41,138 nucleotides of DNA from a virus. The stretch covers positions 1 through 41,138 of IMG/VR virus record IMGVR_UViG_3300033149_001833. One strand, 5' to 3'. A program made the position numbers and the translations under genes. Below are positions 7,255 to 15,974 of this stretch, one piece after another. The stretch's first letter is position 1. The number at the start of each line of letters is the position of its first letter. Under the pieces are notes generated by a model. The model was not told the DNA's origin, did no database searches, and saw only the letters and a program-made list of their open reading frames with translations.

Positions 7255-8985
7255 TTACGCTGGTTGCCTAACTGGTACGGAGCTAATTCGTTTCCTATAT
7301 TCTGCCTTATTCCTCATGATGTTGTGAAACTCGTTGAGCCTGGCTAATCCTTCTGTCCTGAAACGGTCAGCTAATACCATATCTCCATTAACCGTCTCTG
7401 CCCATTGGCTTGCCTCAGCCAGGTGGCTATTTATCTCTGCTATCCTTTGAACTGCCTCGGCTATAAATCCAGTGGCTATATCTCCCCAGCCTGCTGCCTG
7501 TTGGATGTAGCTATTAAGGTTGGCTAATCTGGTATTGGCTTCCTGTATGTAAGCTAGGCAGGAATTTACCCTAATGCTGGCTATATCTGACCTGGCTCTG
7601 GCATAATCCGCATAGCCCTCGGCTACCCTGCTACCTATATTAACAGCATCAATCTTATCATCACCAGTATCAAGGTATGCCTCAGCACCAGTGGTAGCCT
7701 TATCCAGCGAGGTGGTAAATACTAATCCTAAATTGGCGGCTACAGCATCCACCGCAGTTTCCAAGGCTGTCCTAAGGTCGGCAGCATCAGTGGTAATTTT
7801 AGTCAGCCAGTATTTGCTATCCTCATTAGTATTATCCTCCAGGTAGGTAGCCACTTTATCCAGGGCTGCGTCTGCCAGCGTATGTATATCTGTGGTCAAA
7901 CCTAGCTCTGTCCTTAAACTGTCAAGGTCAGTGGCAGCCTGCTGCTCATGTTGCTGTGCCTCGGTCAATAGGGCATAGCCAGCAGCACCTATGGCTACTA
8001 CCTCATCCAGCACATCAGGATAGCTGCCAGGACTATGCTCGCTGGGTGGTGTATGCTTCCTCTCATAGTAGATGGCTATATGGCTGGCACTTGTGGATAG
8101 CTCCTCCTGAGACTGTCCTGCTTTCTTGCTGGCTATGTAGAGGAAATCTCCAAAGATGTTAAAGTTAGCAAACTGCTGTGGCACAAGGTTGGTTGGGTAT
8201 TCCACCCTTACTATCCTGGTTGCTATTGGTATAATGGAGCTAATATCCAATCCTAAGCGGCTCTTGGTATAATCTATCAGGTAGCTGGTTCCTGCTGACA
8301 TGTCACCACCATTGATGAACTTGATGGCTCCATTGGTGTAATCCATTCTGTAGTCAGTATCCTTGGTATACTCAGTGGTGCCAGCAGCATTGGTAACAGT
8401 CTCACTTCCTGGCCTGATGGGTTTATTATCCAGAAACACATAGCTGTCATAGGCATTACCTGTACCTACATCCAGTGTATCTGATGCGCCGTTACCGGCT
8501 ATGGCATCTATTTCTACCTCTATAACCCTCTTAAAGTAGAGGTTACCTTGCTTGGCTGCACCACTCACAAGGTTGCTGAGATACCAGCTTTCCTCTATGT
8601 AGTTGCCATCCTGGTCAATACCTTTAACAATAATGGTTAATTGGGTAATGGAGCTATTGGCATCGGTTAGGGTTACAGTCAACCTCCTAGGTACATCAGG
8701 AGTGTTGTCAGTTATGGTTAAGGTATCACCAGCACTTGTGGAACTGAGGTCGGCACCATCCACTATGGCATCAGGGTCAGCGGTAGCTGGTGTGGTAAAG
8801 GATTCATCCGTTACCGTGAAGTCAAGGGTTTCCTCATAGACCTTCTCCAGTGGCATATAGCGGCTGAGGTCATCTACAGTCCTCTGCACGGCACGGTTTA
8901 ACTCTGCCTGGGATATCTCGGTGCCCACTGTTACTTTCAAATCAGTGGCTATTAAAGACCTGAACTCTGGTAATGTTAATCCCAT
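7255..8985 (-). CDS. Large structural protein, possible neck/tail adaptor with coiled C terminus
   Basis: 576 residues from the ATG at 8985, which has GGAGG eight bases upstream and overlaps the previous stop (TAATG). The N-terminal 50 residues (LTLPEFRSLIATDLKV then ISQAELNRAVQRTVDDLSRY) resemble helical head-tail adaptor or neck proteins. Then comes a beta-rich middle (about residues 55-270) and an alanine-rich helical C-terminal half with repeated heptad-like segments. It is the last gene of the late operon. No enzymatic motif is visible. Could instead be a tail fibre or appendage; the adaptor idea rests only on the N terminus. Confidence 0.6.
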   Translation of the reverse strand: MGLTLPEFRSLIATDLKVTVGTEISQAELNRAVQRTVDDLSRYMPLEKVYEETLDFTVTDESFTTPATADPDAIVDGADLSSTSAGDTLTITDNTPDVPRRLTVTLTDANSSITQLTIIVKGIDQDGNYIEESWYLSNLVSGAAKQGNLYFKRVIEVEIDAIAGNGASDTLDVGTGNAYDSYVFLDNKPIRPGSETVTNAAGTTEYTKDTDYRMDYTNGAIKFINGGDMSAGTSYLIDYTKSRLGLDISSIIPIATRIVRVEYPTNLVPQQFANFNIFGDFLYIASKKAGQSQEELSTSASHIAIYYERKHTPPSEHSPGSYPDVLDEVVAIGAAGYALLTEAQQHEQQAATDLDSLRTELGLTTDIHTLADAALDKVATYLEDNTNEDSKYWLTKITTDAADLRTALETAVDAVAANLGLVFTTSLDKATTGAEAYLDTGDDKIDAVNIGSRVAEGYADYARARSDIASIRVNSCLAYIQEANTRLANLNSYIQQAAGWGDIATGFIAEAVQRIAEINSHLAEASQWAETVNGDMVLADRFRTEGLARLNEFHNIMRNKAEYRKRISSVPVRQPA

Positions 8986-9236
8986 TATATTGACCTCCTT
9001 ATATAGTAGATGGCATTTTGGTAAACCTCTATCCACCTTATATGCCAATCATAATTGCCCATAGTTCTGGCATAGCTAGGATGCTGGGTAACATAAACAG
9101 CCCAATGCTCATGTATCAGGATGTCAAATTCTAGCTCCTCCAGCACCTTATCTATGGATAGGTTAGGTAACTCATTGGGATAGAGTGGTTCTGGGTCAAC
9201 CTTCCTGAACAATGCTATTAGTTTATTCCAACACAT
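8985..9236 (-). CDS. Hypothetical late protein
   Basis: 83 residues from the ATG at 9236, with CGGAGA upstream and coupling to the previous stop. Compact and rich in Trp, Tyr and His (LIHEHWAVYVTQHPSYARTMG, DWHIRWIEVYQNAIYYI). It has no TM segment. It may be a small virion or chaperone protein; a function cannot be assigned. Confidence 0.65.
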   Translation of the reverse strand: MCWNKLIALFRKVDPEPLYPNELPNLSIDKVLEELEFDILIHEHWAVYVTQHPSYARTMGNYDWHIRWIEVYQNAIYYIRRSI

Positions 9237-9237
9237 A

Positions 9238-9840
9238 TTATATCTCCGGAGCAGGGTATTTGGTATGGTACTTAAACTCTGCATAGTTTATTATAATATC
9301 ATCCACTTCACTGGTACCAGTCTCAAGGTTCAGCCTGAAAACAAATATATCAGCCGCTTCCACCACATTGTCGGCATAATCCCAATCTATGATAAAATCA
9401 ACGCTGAATTGCTTGAACTGAGGAGATTTACCTACAGTAACAGGTACCTCTATAATCTGCTGTTTTACCGCTGTTTCCCCTTCTTGCTTATAATTTACCA
9501 GTAATTTCAAATCAACCGTGTCAGTATCAGCACCACCAGTGTTATCTACATTAACCTCAAAGTATAGCTCAAACCTAAGGTCGCTTTCACCATCCCAATC
9601 AGGCTCTACATGGGACTGATAAATCAGGTACTCCGACTGACTGTCCAACTGATAACCACCTAAGTTACCATCAGGGTCAATCCAGGCAGCACCAGAATTA
9701 CCAGGTGATAATTGGCTTGCTGCTATGAAGTATTCATGCCACCACACAGCCTCATTTGACCTGAGGGCTCTGGGTATGGTGAGTACCCCACTAGGTGAAA
9801 GGAAGAAATTCTTTATGCCTTTAATTATATCCAATGCCAC
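9238..9840 (-). CDS. Beta-rich structural protein, possible appendage
   Basis: 200 residues. After a short N-terminal helix (LDIIKGIKNFFLSPSGV) the sequence is almost entirely beta-type with many acidic turns (LRFELYFEVNVDNTGG, VDLKLLVNYKQ, DIFVFRLNLETG), suggesting a jelly-roll or carbohydrate-binding-like domain. The N-terminal helix could anchor it to the virion. Close spacing and shared direction place it in the tail or appendage module. Specific function is not shown. Confidence 0.6.
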   Translation of the reverse strand: MALDIIKGIKNFFLSPSGVLTIPRALRSNEAVWWHEYFIAASQLSPGNSGAAWIDPDGNLGGYQLDSQSEYLIYQSHVEPDWDGESDLRFELYFEVNVDNTGGADTDTVDLKLLVNYKQEGETAVKQQIIEVPVTVGKSPQFKQFSVDFIIDWDYADNVVEAADIFVFRLNLETGTSEVDDIIINYAEFKYHTKYPAPEI

Positions 9841-9852
9841 TTTATAATCTCC

Positions 9853-10236
9853 TTATGCTAGGAACCCAAATACATCTATGGTAGCGGTGCAGGCTGCTGT
9901 GGTGCCGGTTATCACCTTGATGCCAAACTCAGAGGTAGCAGCGCAGTCGGTATATTTGGTAACATCAGCACCAGCTATTACCATATAATCCGTGCCGGCT
10001 GTGGTCATGCTGGATAGGTCTACTGTTTGCCTCCAGGTATCAGCATTGGCTCCTGTACCAAAGTCATAATCGGTTCCACCAGCCATGGATGCTGAGGGCT
10101 CTCTAACCACTACAAACACTGGGTAGAAGGTCTTACCAGTAGGCACGGTATACAGCACAGTTTTCCCTGCTGTTTTCATATCCACACCAGTAACGGTAGC
10201 TACTTTGGTAATTGCATATTCATTTAATGCGGCCAT
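9853..10236 (-). CDS. Small structural protein (Gly/Thr/Ala-rich)
   Basis: 127 residues, ATG behind AGGAGG. Rich in Thr, Ala, Gly and Val with strand/turn alternation (GKTVLYTVPTGKTFYPVFVVVRE), as in phage decoration, tail-fibre or minor virion proteins. It is followed 10 bases downstream (leftward) by the 200-residue beta protein. A virion role is inferred from operon and composition only. Confidence 0.6.
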   Translation of the reverse strand: MAALNEYAITKVATVTGVDMKTAGKTVLYTVPTGKTFYPVFVVVREPSASMAGGTDYDFGTGANADTWRQTVDLSSMTTAGTDYMVIAGADVTKYTDCAATSEFGIKVITGTTAACTATIDVFGFLA

Positions 10237-10245
10237 GGTAACCTC

Positions 10246-10440
10246 CTAACTTTTTAACACTATGGAGTCGTTGTGGCAGACTATGTTATCCTCATAGCAA
10301 ATCACTATCTGAGCCAGCTTGGTAGCTGTCAGGTAGTTGGCAGTATTACCTACACCTTGACCTGTGCTGGTATCAACAGCAGGTATTACCTTGGGTCTGC
10401 CTTGCAACTCCTCTCTAAATTCTGGTATCCTTGTTGTCAT
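10246..10440 (-). CDS. Small hypothetical late protein
   Basis: 64 residues. The ATG at 10440 overlaps the stop of the preceding gene (ATGA), so it is preferred to the GTG 15 bases upstream. Polar N terminus (TTRIPEFREELQGRPK) and a C-terminal stretch with two cysteines (IVICYEDNIVCHNDSIV). Function unknown; probably a minor virion or assembly protein. Confidence 0.6.
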   Translation of the reverse strand: MTTRIPEFREELQGRPKVIPAVDTSTGQGVGNTANYLTATKLAQIVICYEDNIVCHNDSIVLKS

Positions 10441-11837
10441 TTCCAGAACTCCCACCAGCTCTTCCGTTGTTCCTCTATCTCCTTCAACCTTCTCTGTGCC
10501 TCAGGGCTGCTGGTAATTATTGCCTTGGTTCTCTCAGTTGCTATCCTGCCAGTAGCTAACCTGGCTGCTGCCTGACGTTCTTCCAGTTCTTGGGCCCTGC
10601 GCTCCTGCTCTGCCAGGACATCATAGGCATAGACTGTGGGTCTTGAGGGTACCTTCTTAACCTGCTGGGTAATGGCTGCTGCTCTGTAGGGTTGCTTTCT
10701 TATTACCTCCTTAGCGTACTCTGTTAGGGTAGCCGGCTCTGGAGTTGGCTTTGGAGCGGGTACTACAACAGGAGTGCCGGCTGTATATGATGGGATAGGA
10801 GGAGCAGGAGGAGGTGCAGGTGGTGTAGGCTTAGGTCTTGGTTTTGGAGGCGGTAGTATCCCTTCATCCTGAGCCTGCTCCACTACTGCCTTGGCTTCCT
10901 CTTTTGGCTGGTCTTGGACTGAGCTGGAAACAGGAGTTCTATCTACAGTAGGTATACCAAAATCGGTAGTAACCTCACCAAGTGCCATTATGAGGTTGTA
11001 CTCACCAGTAGCACGGTTGTACCTATGGGTAAGGTTGGTAACTCTAGTGATAGCATCAACAGGATAAGAGTGGCTATAGGCTGTAAAATATACCTCATTA
11101 CCGTAGCTAGTTCCAAGAGCATTGGTTACATAAGCCCTAACATAGTACTTTGTTCCAGCAATTAACCCTGTGATAGAGCTGGTAAAGGCTCCAGTTGAGG
11201 GTACACCTTCCTCTGTCTTATCATCATCAATTGTCGGAGTGCCACCCGTATTCCAACATACACCATGTTGGGTAGCAGCAGGAGCACCCACAGAAGTTAT
11301 ATTACCGTTACCTGTTGCAGTTGTGGTTGTTATATCAGTAACAGCTTGGGTTGTAACCGTAGGGGCTGTAGCTGCCGTATATGTATAACGATAGGCATGG
11401 TCATAAGCCTGGGAGGAGCCTTCATAGCCTCCCAAAGCACTATGGTAGATGGAATACTCATCTGCCTTAACATCATCCATCTTCCTGTAGGTAGTAATCA
11501 TATTTGAGGCATCTCCAAGGTTATACTCAACTAGTATTCTTACCTCTTCGTTGATAGTGGGTGGTGATGCAAAGGTATGCTCAATATAGGTTATTGTTTC
11601 GGTTAGGTTATCGGCTGAGTCAACCGCCTCACGGACTATTATGCTATCATCGCTGACCTTACGGATAGCAAAGTAATAGCTGCCAGGAGGAGTCCCATAT
11701 TTACGGAGCCAAAAGCCTAGTTTGGTAACTGTGCGGCTAGAAATGGTAAGGCGCTGCCCAGCTCGGTCGTAGTCACCTGAGCCAACAATTATGTAGCCAT
11801 CTGCAACATCGTATTGGGTTTGCTCCTCGGTTGCCAC
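10437..11837 (-). CDS. Multidomain virion protein with FN3/Ig-like domain and proline-rich linker
   Basis: 466 residues. Residues about 1-150 form a beta-rich module of the type seen in surface proteins. Residues about 155-255 form a fibronectin type III/Ig-like repeat (PTVTTQAVTDITTTTATGNG ... YYVRAYVTNALGTSYGNEVYF). Residues about 310-355 are a proline-rich hinge with PPPKPRPKPTPPAPPP. The C-terminal 90 residues are a highly charged helix ending in KSWWEFWK. This design, binding domains plus flexible linker plus helical tail, suits a virion-attached adhesin or fibre. Host contact is likely but not proven. Confidence 0.65.
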   Translation of the reverse strand: MATEEQTQYDVADGYIIVGSGDYDRAGQRLTISSRTVTKLGFWLRKYGTPPGSYYFAIRKVSDDSIIVREAVDSADNLTETITYIEHTFASPPTINEEVRILVEYNLGDASNMITTYRKMDDVKADEYSIYHSALGGYEGSSQAYDHAYRYTYTAATAPTVTTQAVTDITTTTATGNGNITSVGAPAATQHGVCWNTGGTPTIDDDKTEEGVPSTGAFTSSITGLIAGTKYYVRAYVTNALGTSYGNEVYFTAYSHSYPVDAITRVTNLTHRYNRATGEYNLIMALGEVTTDFGIPTVDRTPVSSSVQDQPKEEAKAVVEQAQDEGILPPPKPRPKPTPPAPPPAPPIPSYTAGTPVVVPAPKPTPEPATLTEYAKEVIRKQPYRAAAITQQVKKVPSRPTVYAYDVLAEQERRAQELEERQAAARLATGRIATERTKAIITSSPEAQRRLKEIEEQRKSWWEFWK

Positions 11838-12853
11838 TATTGACCTCTCCTATCCAGGACATTAACTTTATCGTATAGCTCCACTCCACAATCATGCGGT
11901 ATTATCAATCTACCAGCTAAGGACTCGGACTTAACCCTGGTTAACAAGGCTGCCGCTCTGGCATTGGCATCAGACTGGTTGTCAATACTGGCTACTACAT
12001 AGGGCTGAATAACCTCATTATAATTGCCGCTATAGGCTCCGGTATCACCGACCAGGATGCTGGGCCAGGTTGTCTCATCATCAGGGTTAAAGTTGGTGTA
12101 AACCACTATCCTATTGGGAGTTACCTCATTGTATTTCTCCATGTACTCGTAAAAGTAATGCGGTTGGTCTGAATAGTAGACCTCATCCACACTATCTGAC
12201 TCTTGAGGGTAAACTATCTTCCAGGTAAGTCCAGCCGTCAACCTGTAATAACATTTGGTCATGGTTATTAGCCTATACAATATGGAGGCTGCACTTTCAT
12301 AGGGCACTTTGTTAATGTTAAATACTGGTTTGAAGCTGGTTAGTATGCCATCATCAGGACTAGGAGCAGGCAGTAATGTCCAACCTAGTGCACCTTCTAT
12401 AATATCCTCAATAATATCATACACGGTATCAGTAGTGCCATCATAGGCTCCTATATAATAGGGAGCAGAGCCATAAGCCCTAACCTTTTGTTCTCTGGCA
12501 TACATCCACATACCTTCACAGTAAAGTTGGCAAACTACACTGCCTTCTCTGGATATTACCTGTTGGCTCTTGACCCATAAATCAGGGGCTCCGGAATATT
12601 CGTTACCTTCGCTGGTAACATATCCATAACCAGGACAAAATCTATGACCTCTAAGGTCAACGGTTCCTGGGTCCAAGGCACGGTCATCGTTCCTTAGGAC
12701 TATAATGGCTCTGTCCCTATAGGCTTCCTCAATGTGCTCCACTGACAGGACACGGTCGGAATAATCCACACCATTTATAACTATCCTGATGTAGGGAGTT
12801 TTGCTGGTTCCCTGCTGTGCGGCAGTTAGAGTATCTGATAAAGTCCTTGCCAT
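11837..12853 (-). CDS. Tail hub/baseplate-like protein
   Basis: 338 residues. The N terminus (TPYIRIVINGVDYSDRVLSVEHIEEAYRDRAIIVLRND) resembles the first beta-barrel of phage hub proteins (gp27/late control D-like folds). A glycine/tyrosine-rich beta middle follows, then VFNINKVPYESAASILYRLITMTKCYYRL, a helix-strand segment often seen before the second barrel. The C-terminal part ends KVNVLDRRGQ. If right, it forms the central hub of the tail tip. I base this on the layout of strands and gene order, not on a diagnostic motif. Confidence 0.5.
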   Translation of the reverse strand: MARTLSDTLTAAQQGTSKTPYIRIVINGVDYSDRVLSVEHIEEAYRDRAIIVLRNDDRALDPGTVDLRGHRFCPGYGYVTSEGNEYSGAPDLWVKSQQVISREGSVVCQLYCEGMWMYAREQKVRAYGSAPYYIGAYDGTTDTVYDIIEDIIEGALGWTLLPAPSPDDGILTSFKPVFNINKVPYESAASILYRLITMTKCYYRLTAGLTWKIVYPQESDSVDEVYYSDQPHYFYEYMEKYNEVTPNRIVVYTNFNPDDETTWPSILVGDTGAYSGNYNEVIQPYVVASIDNQSDANARAAALLTRVKSESLAGRLIIPHDCGVELYDKVNVLDRRGQ

Positions 12854-12863
12854 TTAATCACCC

Positions 12864-13127
12864 TCAAATCTCCTGCTCTGGTTCACAGGGTTTGCCTTCA
12901 TCATGCCTACAAATATGGTAGTTAGCAGTTACTGTCATTTCCTCATTATCCTTACCCTCATTTATCCTGACAGCATACTTCTTGACTCTCCTTATCTCTC
13001 GGACATAATCAGCCAGATGGTCAGCTACCTCCTGTGGCAACTTCTTCCTTATCTGAGCTATGGTAGGGTTTTCTGGGATACTACCAAGAGGAATTGCCAG
13101 CAGGATATTAAACCTTAAATAAGCCAT
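12864..13127 (-). CDS. Hypothetical late protein
   Basis: 87 residues from the ATG at 13127 (TAATG overlap with the preceding stop; GGAGG upstream). Hydrophobic N terminus (YLRFNILLAIPLGSIP), a basic middle (YVREIRRVKKYAVRI) and a C-terminal C/H set (YHICRHDEGKPCEPE). Not recognised. The N-terminal segment is too short for a confident TM helix. Confidence 0.6.
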   Translation of the reverse strand: MAYLRFNILLAIPLGSIPENPTIAQIRKKLPQEVADHLADYVREIRRVKKYAVRINEGKDNEEMTVTANYHICRHDEGKPCEPEQEI

Positions 13128-13795
13128 TATTGATACCTCCATTTAGTGGCTTCGTATAACCTTAGCTGTTCTGCATTGGATAAAGCTCTATTGAAGGCGA
13201 ATGCCTCTCCTGCTGTGCCTGTCCAGTATGTCCTGGCTTCTGGGTAATCTATGGCACCAATTACTAATTTTGTGCTATTATCATGCATTGTTCCAGAAAG
13301 GTTATCAGTATCTTTCTGGTTTCCGTCCATATAGGCGGTAACAGTTGTTCCATCCCAAGTAGTGAATAGAAAGTGCCACACATTATTACCAACATTGGTG
13401 GCAGTATCAAATACTACATCAACATAAGTGGCAGTTGTCCTCCATCTCGCTTCATAGTTACCTGTAACATTTCTTAGGAAGATTTGAACTGAGTCAACAG
13501 AGCCATTATTCTTGCTAATGACTTGTTGGTTTTTACTAGTCTGGTCTGTCCTCATCCAGATACCCAATGAACCAGCAGTATAAGCATTAAACAAAGTTGG
13601 ACACTCAATGAAATCATCACCATCAAGGCTCCTACCCTGTGGAGTCCAGATAGCACCAGTAACAGTACAGGAATGCCCATATGCGTCTCTGGACATAATG
13701 GCAGTACCATCCAGCATATAGAGTGGCAAATACAACACTAGGCTTGGGTCAAGGATATATTCCTCAGCCATCAACTCTTCAGACTGGGTCTGCAT
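13127..13795 (-). CDS. LamG/concanavalin A-like lectin-fold structural protein
   Basis: 222 residues, ATG with GGAGG six bases upstream and overlapping the previous stop. The sequence follows the LamG-type lectin pattern: LVLYLPLYMLDG at the N terminus, RSLDGDDFIECP, GSLGIWMRTDQ, a strand VWHFLFTTWDGTTVTAYMDG, and the typical ending YWTGTAGEAFAFNRALSNAEQLRLYEATK. Such domains occur in phage capsid fibres, tail fibres and decoration proteins and often bind glycans. It is probably exposed on the virion surface. Confidence 0.78.
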   Translation of the reverse strand: MQTQSEELMAEEYILDPSLVLYLPLYMLDGTAIMSRDAYGHSCTVTGAIWTPQGRSLDGDDFIECPTLFNAYTAGSLGIWMRTDQTSKNQQVISKNNGSVDSVQIFLRNVTGNYEARWRTTATYVDVVFDTATNVGNNVWHFLFTTWDGTTVTAYMDGNQKDTDNLSGTMHDNSTKLVIGAIDYPEARTYWTGTAGEAFAFNRALSNAEQLRLYEATKWRYQ

Positions 13796-14445
13796 TATGA
13801 CCTCCGATACTTGGCAATTATGTAGCTAGAGTTCTTGGTCTCACCAGTAACCGTATCAGTAGCCCCAGAACATTTAGCCACCATTCTAACCTGAAAACTG
13901 CTACCAGTTCCAAGGAAGTTTCCAGTTGGGGCAAACCTTCCTGAGCAACTCACATCCGTTGCGGCAGAGGGTGTTGTTAGGGTTTGCTCTCCAATTAAGT
14001 CCTCCCAGTCTGAACCATCATCACTTGCCTGCCACTTCCATAGAGCATTGTCAGTGGGAGTCCCACTAACGTCCAACCTACCAGTAAGACCAAACTCAAT
14101 CTCCTCTAGTGTCATGCCTGCGGGTTGTTCAAAGGTGATAGTTTCTATTGCATCATAGGCATCATTATCTATACCTGAAACAGCAGTAGAATATTGGACT
14201 CCATTGGTAGTAAGACTACCTTTGGCAAATGGATGGCGGATTATGGTCAGAACTACACCAACAGCATCTTTAAGTTTCCAGTTAGTCCCATCATAGGTAA
14301 TGTACATATTACCTGTATCGTATTCAAGGAAGGTGGAACCAACTTCTGGCTCTGATTGTCCTGCATGGGATGCTTTGGTAGGTTTAGTATCCGTGGATGC
14401 ACCAATAAATTTTGGTACTCTGGCTGGAATTGATAAGACTGTCAT
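13795..14445 (-). CDS. Beta-rich virion protein
   Basis: 216 residues; ATG behind AAAGGAGG. Contains TFLEYDTGNMYITYDGTNWKL, a short motif frequent in phage structural proteins that carry a small beta hairpin 'label' domain, followed by strand-rich sequence (LEEIEFGLTGRLDVSGT, SSFQVRMVAKCSG). Likely virion-attached; located next to the LamG-like protein, with which it shares a stop/start overlap and may form one appendage. Confidence 0.6.
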   Translation of the reverse strand: MTVLSIPARVPKFIGASTDTKPTKASHAGQSEPEVGSTFLEYDTGNMYITYDGTNWKLKDAVGVVLTIIRHPFAKGSLTTNGVQYSTAVSGIDNDAYDAIETITFEQPAGMTLEEIEFGLTGRLDVSGTPTDNALWKWQASDDGSDWEDLIGEQTLTTPSAATDVSCSGRFAPTGNFLGTGSSFQVRMVAKCSGATDTVTGETKNSSYIIAKYRRS

Positions 14446-14476
14446 TTTAACCTCCTTTTTACACGGCTATTAGTTG

Positions 14477-14656
14477 TTATCTGGTTTTTGGTATTGGTCT
14501 ACCCCATTGTTCCTCTGCCATTGAATAGGCTTGGCCAGCAGCAGCTCTGGGGTCTTTACCTTCCTGGTCAATTAGTTGCTGGATGGTTCTGGCTATTAAA
14601 GCTCTCACCCTTTCTATTGGGGTATCTGGTGTTATCTGTTCAACAGGAAGAGGCAT
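14477..14656 (-). CDS. Small hypothetical late protein (MPLPVE start, second of two)
   Basis: 59 residues. The ATG has AAAGGAGG nine bases upstream. The peptide opens MPLPVEQITPDTPIERVRAL and continues as a polar helix (RTIQQLIDQEGKDPRAAAGQ). It fills the otherwise empty stretch between the YkgJ-like gene and the 216-residue protein. Its first six residues match those of the overlapping 32-residue frame just upstream. Confidence 0.65.
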   Translation of the reverse strand: MPLPVEQITPDTPIERVRALIARTIQQLIDQEGKDPRAAAGQAYSMAEEQWGRPIPKTR

Positions 14657-14738
14657 AAGAAAATCCTCCTTTCATGGCATTGTAGCTATTTATAAACCCT
14701 GCCAGATAGGCTGCATCCGTCTCAACTGGTAATGGCAC
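14640..14738 (-). CDS. Very small coupled frame (MPLPVE start, first of two)
   Basis: 32 codons from a GTG with an excellent AAGGAGG site seven bases upstream, inside the end of the YkgJ-like gene, and ending 17 bases inside the next gene. The peptide is MPLPVETDAAYLAGFINSYN and 12 more residues. The strong Shine-Dalgarno site is the main evidence. It might be a leader peptide that controls translation of the 59-residue gene. Confidence 0.45.
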   Translation of the reverse strand: MPLPVETDAAYLAGFINSYNAMKGGFSYASSC

Positions 14739-15129
14739 GGAATACCTCCTTAGCTCCTGGGCAATCCAGGTTAATAGTCGGGAATACCTGACCTTCCTCT
14801 ATGGTATCTTCTACCCAAGGGAATGAGCGGCAGGCTTTTGGTCTAAACGGGTAAATGCTGCACCTATTGGCTACCAGGAAGGGACAGGGAATGGGTAGGT
14901 AAAAACCATCACTCCCTGCCCTTATTTCCAACATTTCCTGGTCGCTGAGGACTTTACCTAACATCTTCACATCCTCAGCATCAATCTTGGTCTGGGTAGT
15001 GCCTATTTGACCATTGCAACAGCCAGCACATAACCTACAGCGGAACCTTTGATGGTACTTATTCACCATCTCACGGAACCTCTCAGTTCCAGGTTTGATG
15101 TAAATTACAGCCTCAGTTGCAGTAGCCAT
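14722..15129 (-). CDS. YkgJ-family cysteine-cluster (Zn/Fe-chelating) protein
   Basis: 135 residues. C31-x2-C34-x2-CC (C37, C38) is the CxxCxxCC hallmark of the YkgJ family; further cysteines C82, C90, C100 and C123 lie in the conserved PCPFLVANRCSIYPFRPKACRSFPW block. Cellular family members are thought to bind zinc or iron; their reactions are mostly unknown. It stands between a decoration-like gene and tail/appendage genes, four bases from the former's stop, so it belongs to the late operon. This is an unusual place for the family. It could modify or load metal on a virion protein, or be a virion component. Confidence 0.85.
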   Translation of the reverse strand: MATATEAVIYIKPGTERFREMVNKYHQRFRCRLCAGCCNGQIGTTQTKIDAEDVKMLGKVLSDQEMLEIRAGSDGFYLPIPCPFLVANRCSIYPFRPKACRSFPWVEDTIEEGQVFPTINLDCPGAKEVFRAITS

Positions 15130-15132
15130 AGC

Positions 15133-15948
15133 TCACCAACTTGGGTCAAGGTCTAACTTCACCAAGCTATACTCGGTATCAGCAGCAGCCTTCAAGACTG
15201 TACCAACCACAATCTCCTGTCCTGATGCATCCACGCTGTTTAAGGGTTGGACATCCACTGAGCCTGCATCGGTTAAGCCTACCACAACATGCTTGCCTAG
15301 TAATACAGTACCTTGGCACAGGACGGGAGCTATACCTTTGGTCTTTATCCAACCATAGTAGCTGGCGGTGAAGCTGGAGACCCAGATAACTCCTACAGGA
15401 ATTCCGGTAGGTGTCGTAGGGCTGACTATGATGGAGTCGTAGATGTTTTTCTGTAGAGCAGCCTGCGAACTGGTAGTAAGTGCTACCTCCAATGGGTCAA
15501 CCAATGTCAGGACACAACTGGCACTCTTTGCCGCAGCAGGATGGCTTTTAATCTTGTAACAGGCACCTTCTCCATTTGCATCATTGATTGATAGCCAGCC
15601 ATCCTTGAAGTAGTTAGCAGTAATAGCTTGGTTGGAAGATGCGGTAATGGTTACTGAGGTATCACCTACAGAAGCAGCAGCAGCCACCGCTACATCATTA
15701 TCATAATCGGCATGAAGGGTAGCAGGACTGGCAGCTAGCTTACCGATGGTGATGGCAGAACCACCATTTTTGGCGTACCTAAACACACCATCATCGGTGA
15801 TTAGAGCTGTACCTATGGGGAAAATCTGGACTGAGGTCTCGGCCCTAACATCCGGCTCGGTTAGCTTAACCAGGTCGTTGGTATCAACTCTAGGCAATAC
15901 CATCACACCACTTTTGGTATTTATTAACTTGTGGATAAATGCACTCAT
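15133..15948 (-). CDS. Head decoration/capsid-associated protein candidate
   Basis: 271 residues. Small-residue-rich, strand-forming sequence with no catalytic motif: FPIGTALITDDGVFRYAKNGG near residue 45 resembles phage decoration proteins, followed by alanine/serine/threonine-rich strands (ASVGDTSVTITASSNQAIT). It lies 62 bases downstream of the capsid gene, which is the classic position of a decoration or cement protein. Functional call comes from position plus composition. Confidence 0.6.
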   Translation of the reverse strand: MSAFIHKLINTKSGVMVLPRVDTNDLVKLTEPDVRAETSVQIFPIGTALITDDGVFRYAKNGGSAITIGKLAASPATLHADYDNDVAVAAAASVGDTSVTITASSNQAITANYFKDGWLSINDANGEGACYKIKSHPAAAKSASCVLTLVDPLEVALTTSSQAALQKNIYDSIIVSPTTPTGIPVGVIWVSSFTASYYGWIKTKGIAPVLCQGTVLLGKHVVVGLTDAGSVDVQPLNSVDASGQEIVVGTVLKAAADTEYSLVKLDLDPSW

Positions 15949-15974
15949 TTTATTTTACTCCTCTTTTATTTTTA

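Noticed and set aside
9238-14445. Diversity-generating retroelement target in the fibre-like genes
   Set aside because: No reverse transcriptase gene and no near-repeat template with adenine-specific differences was found.
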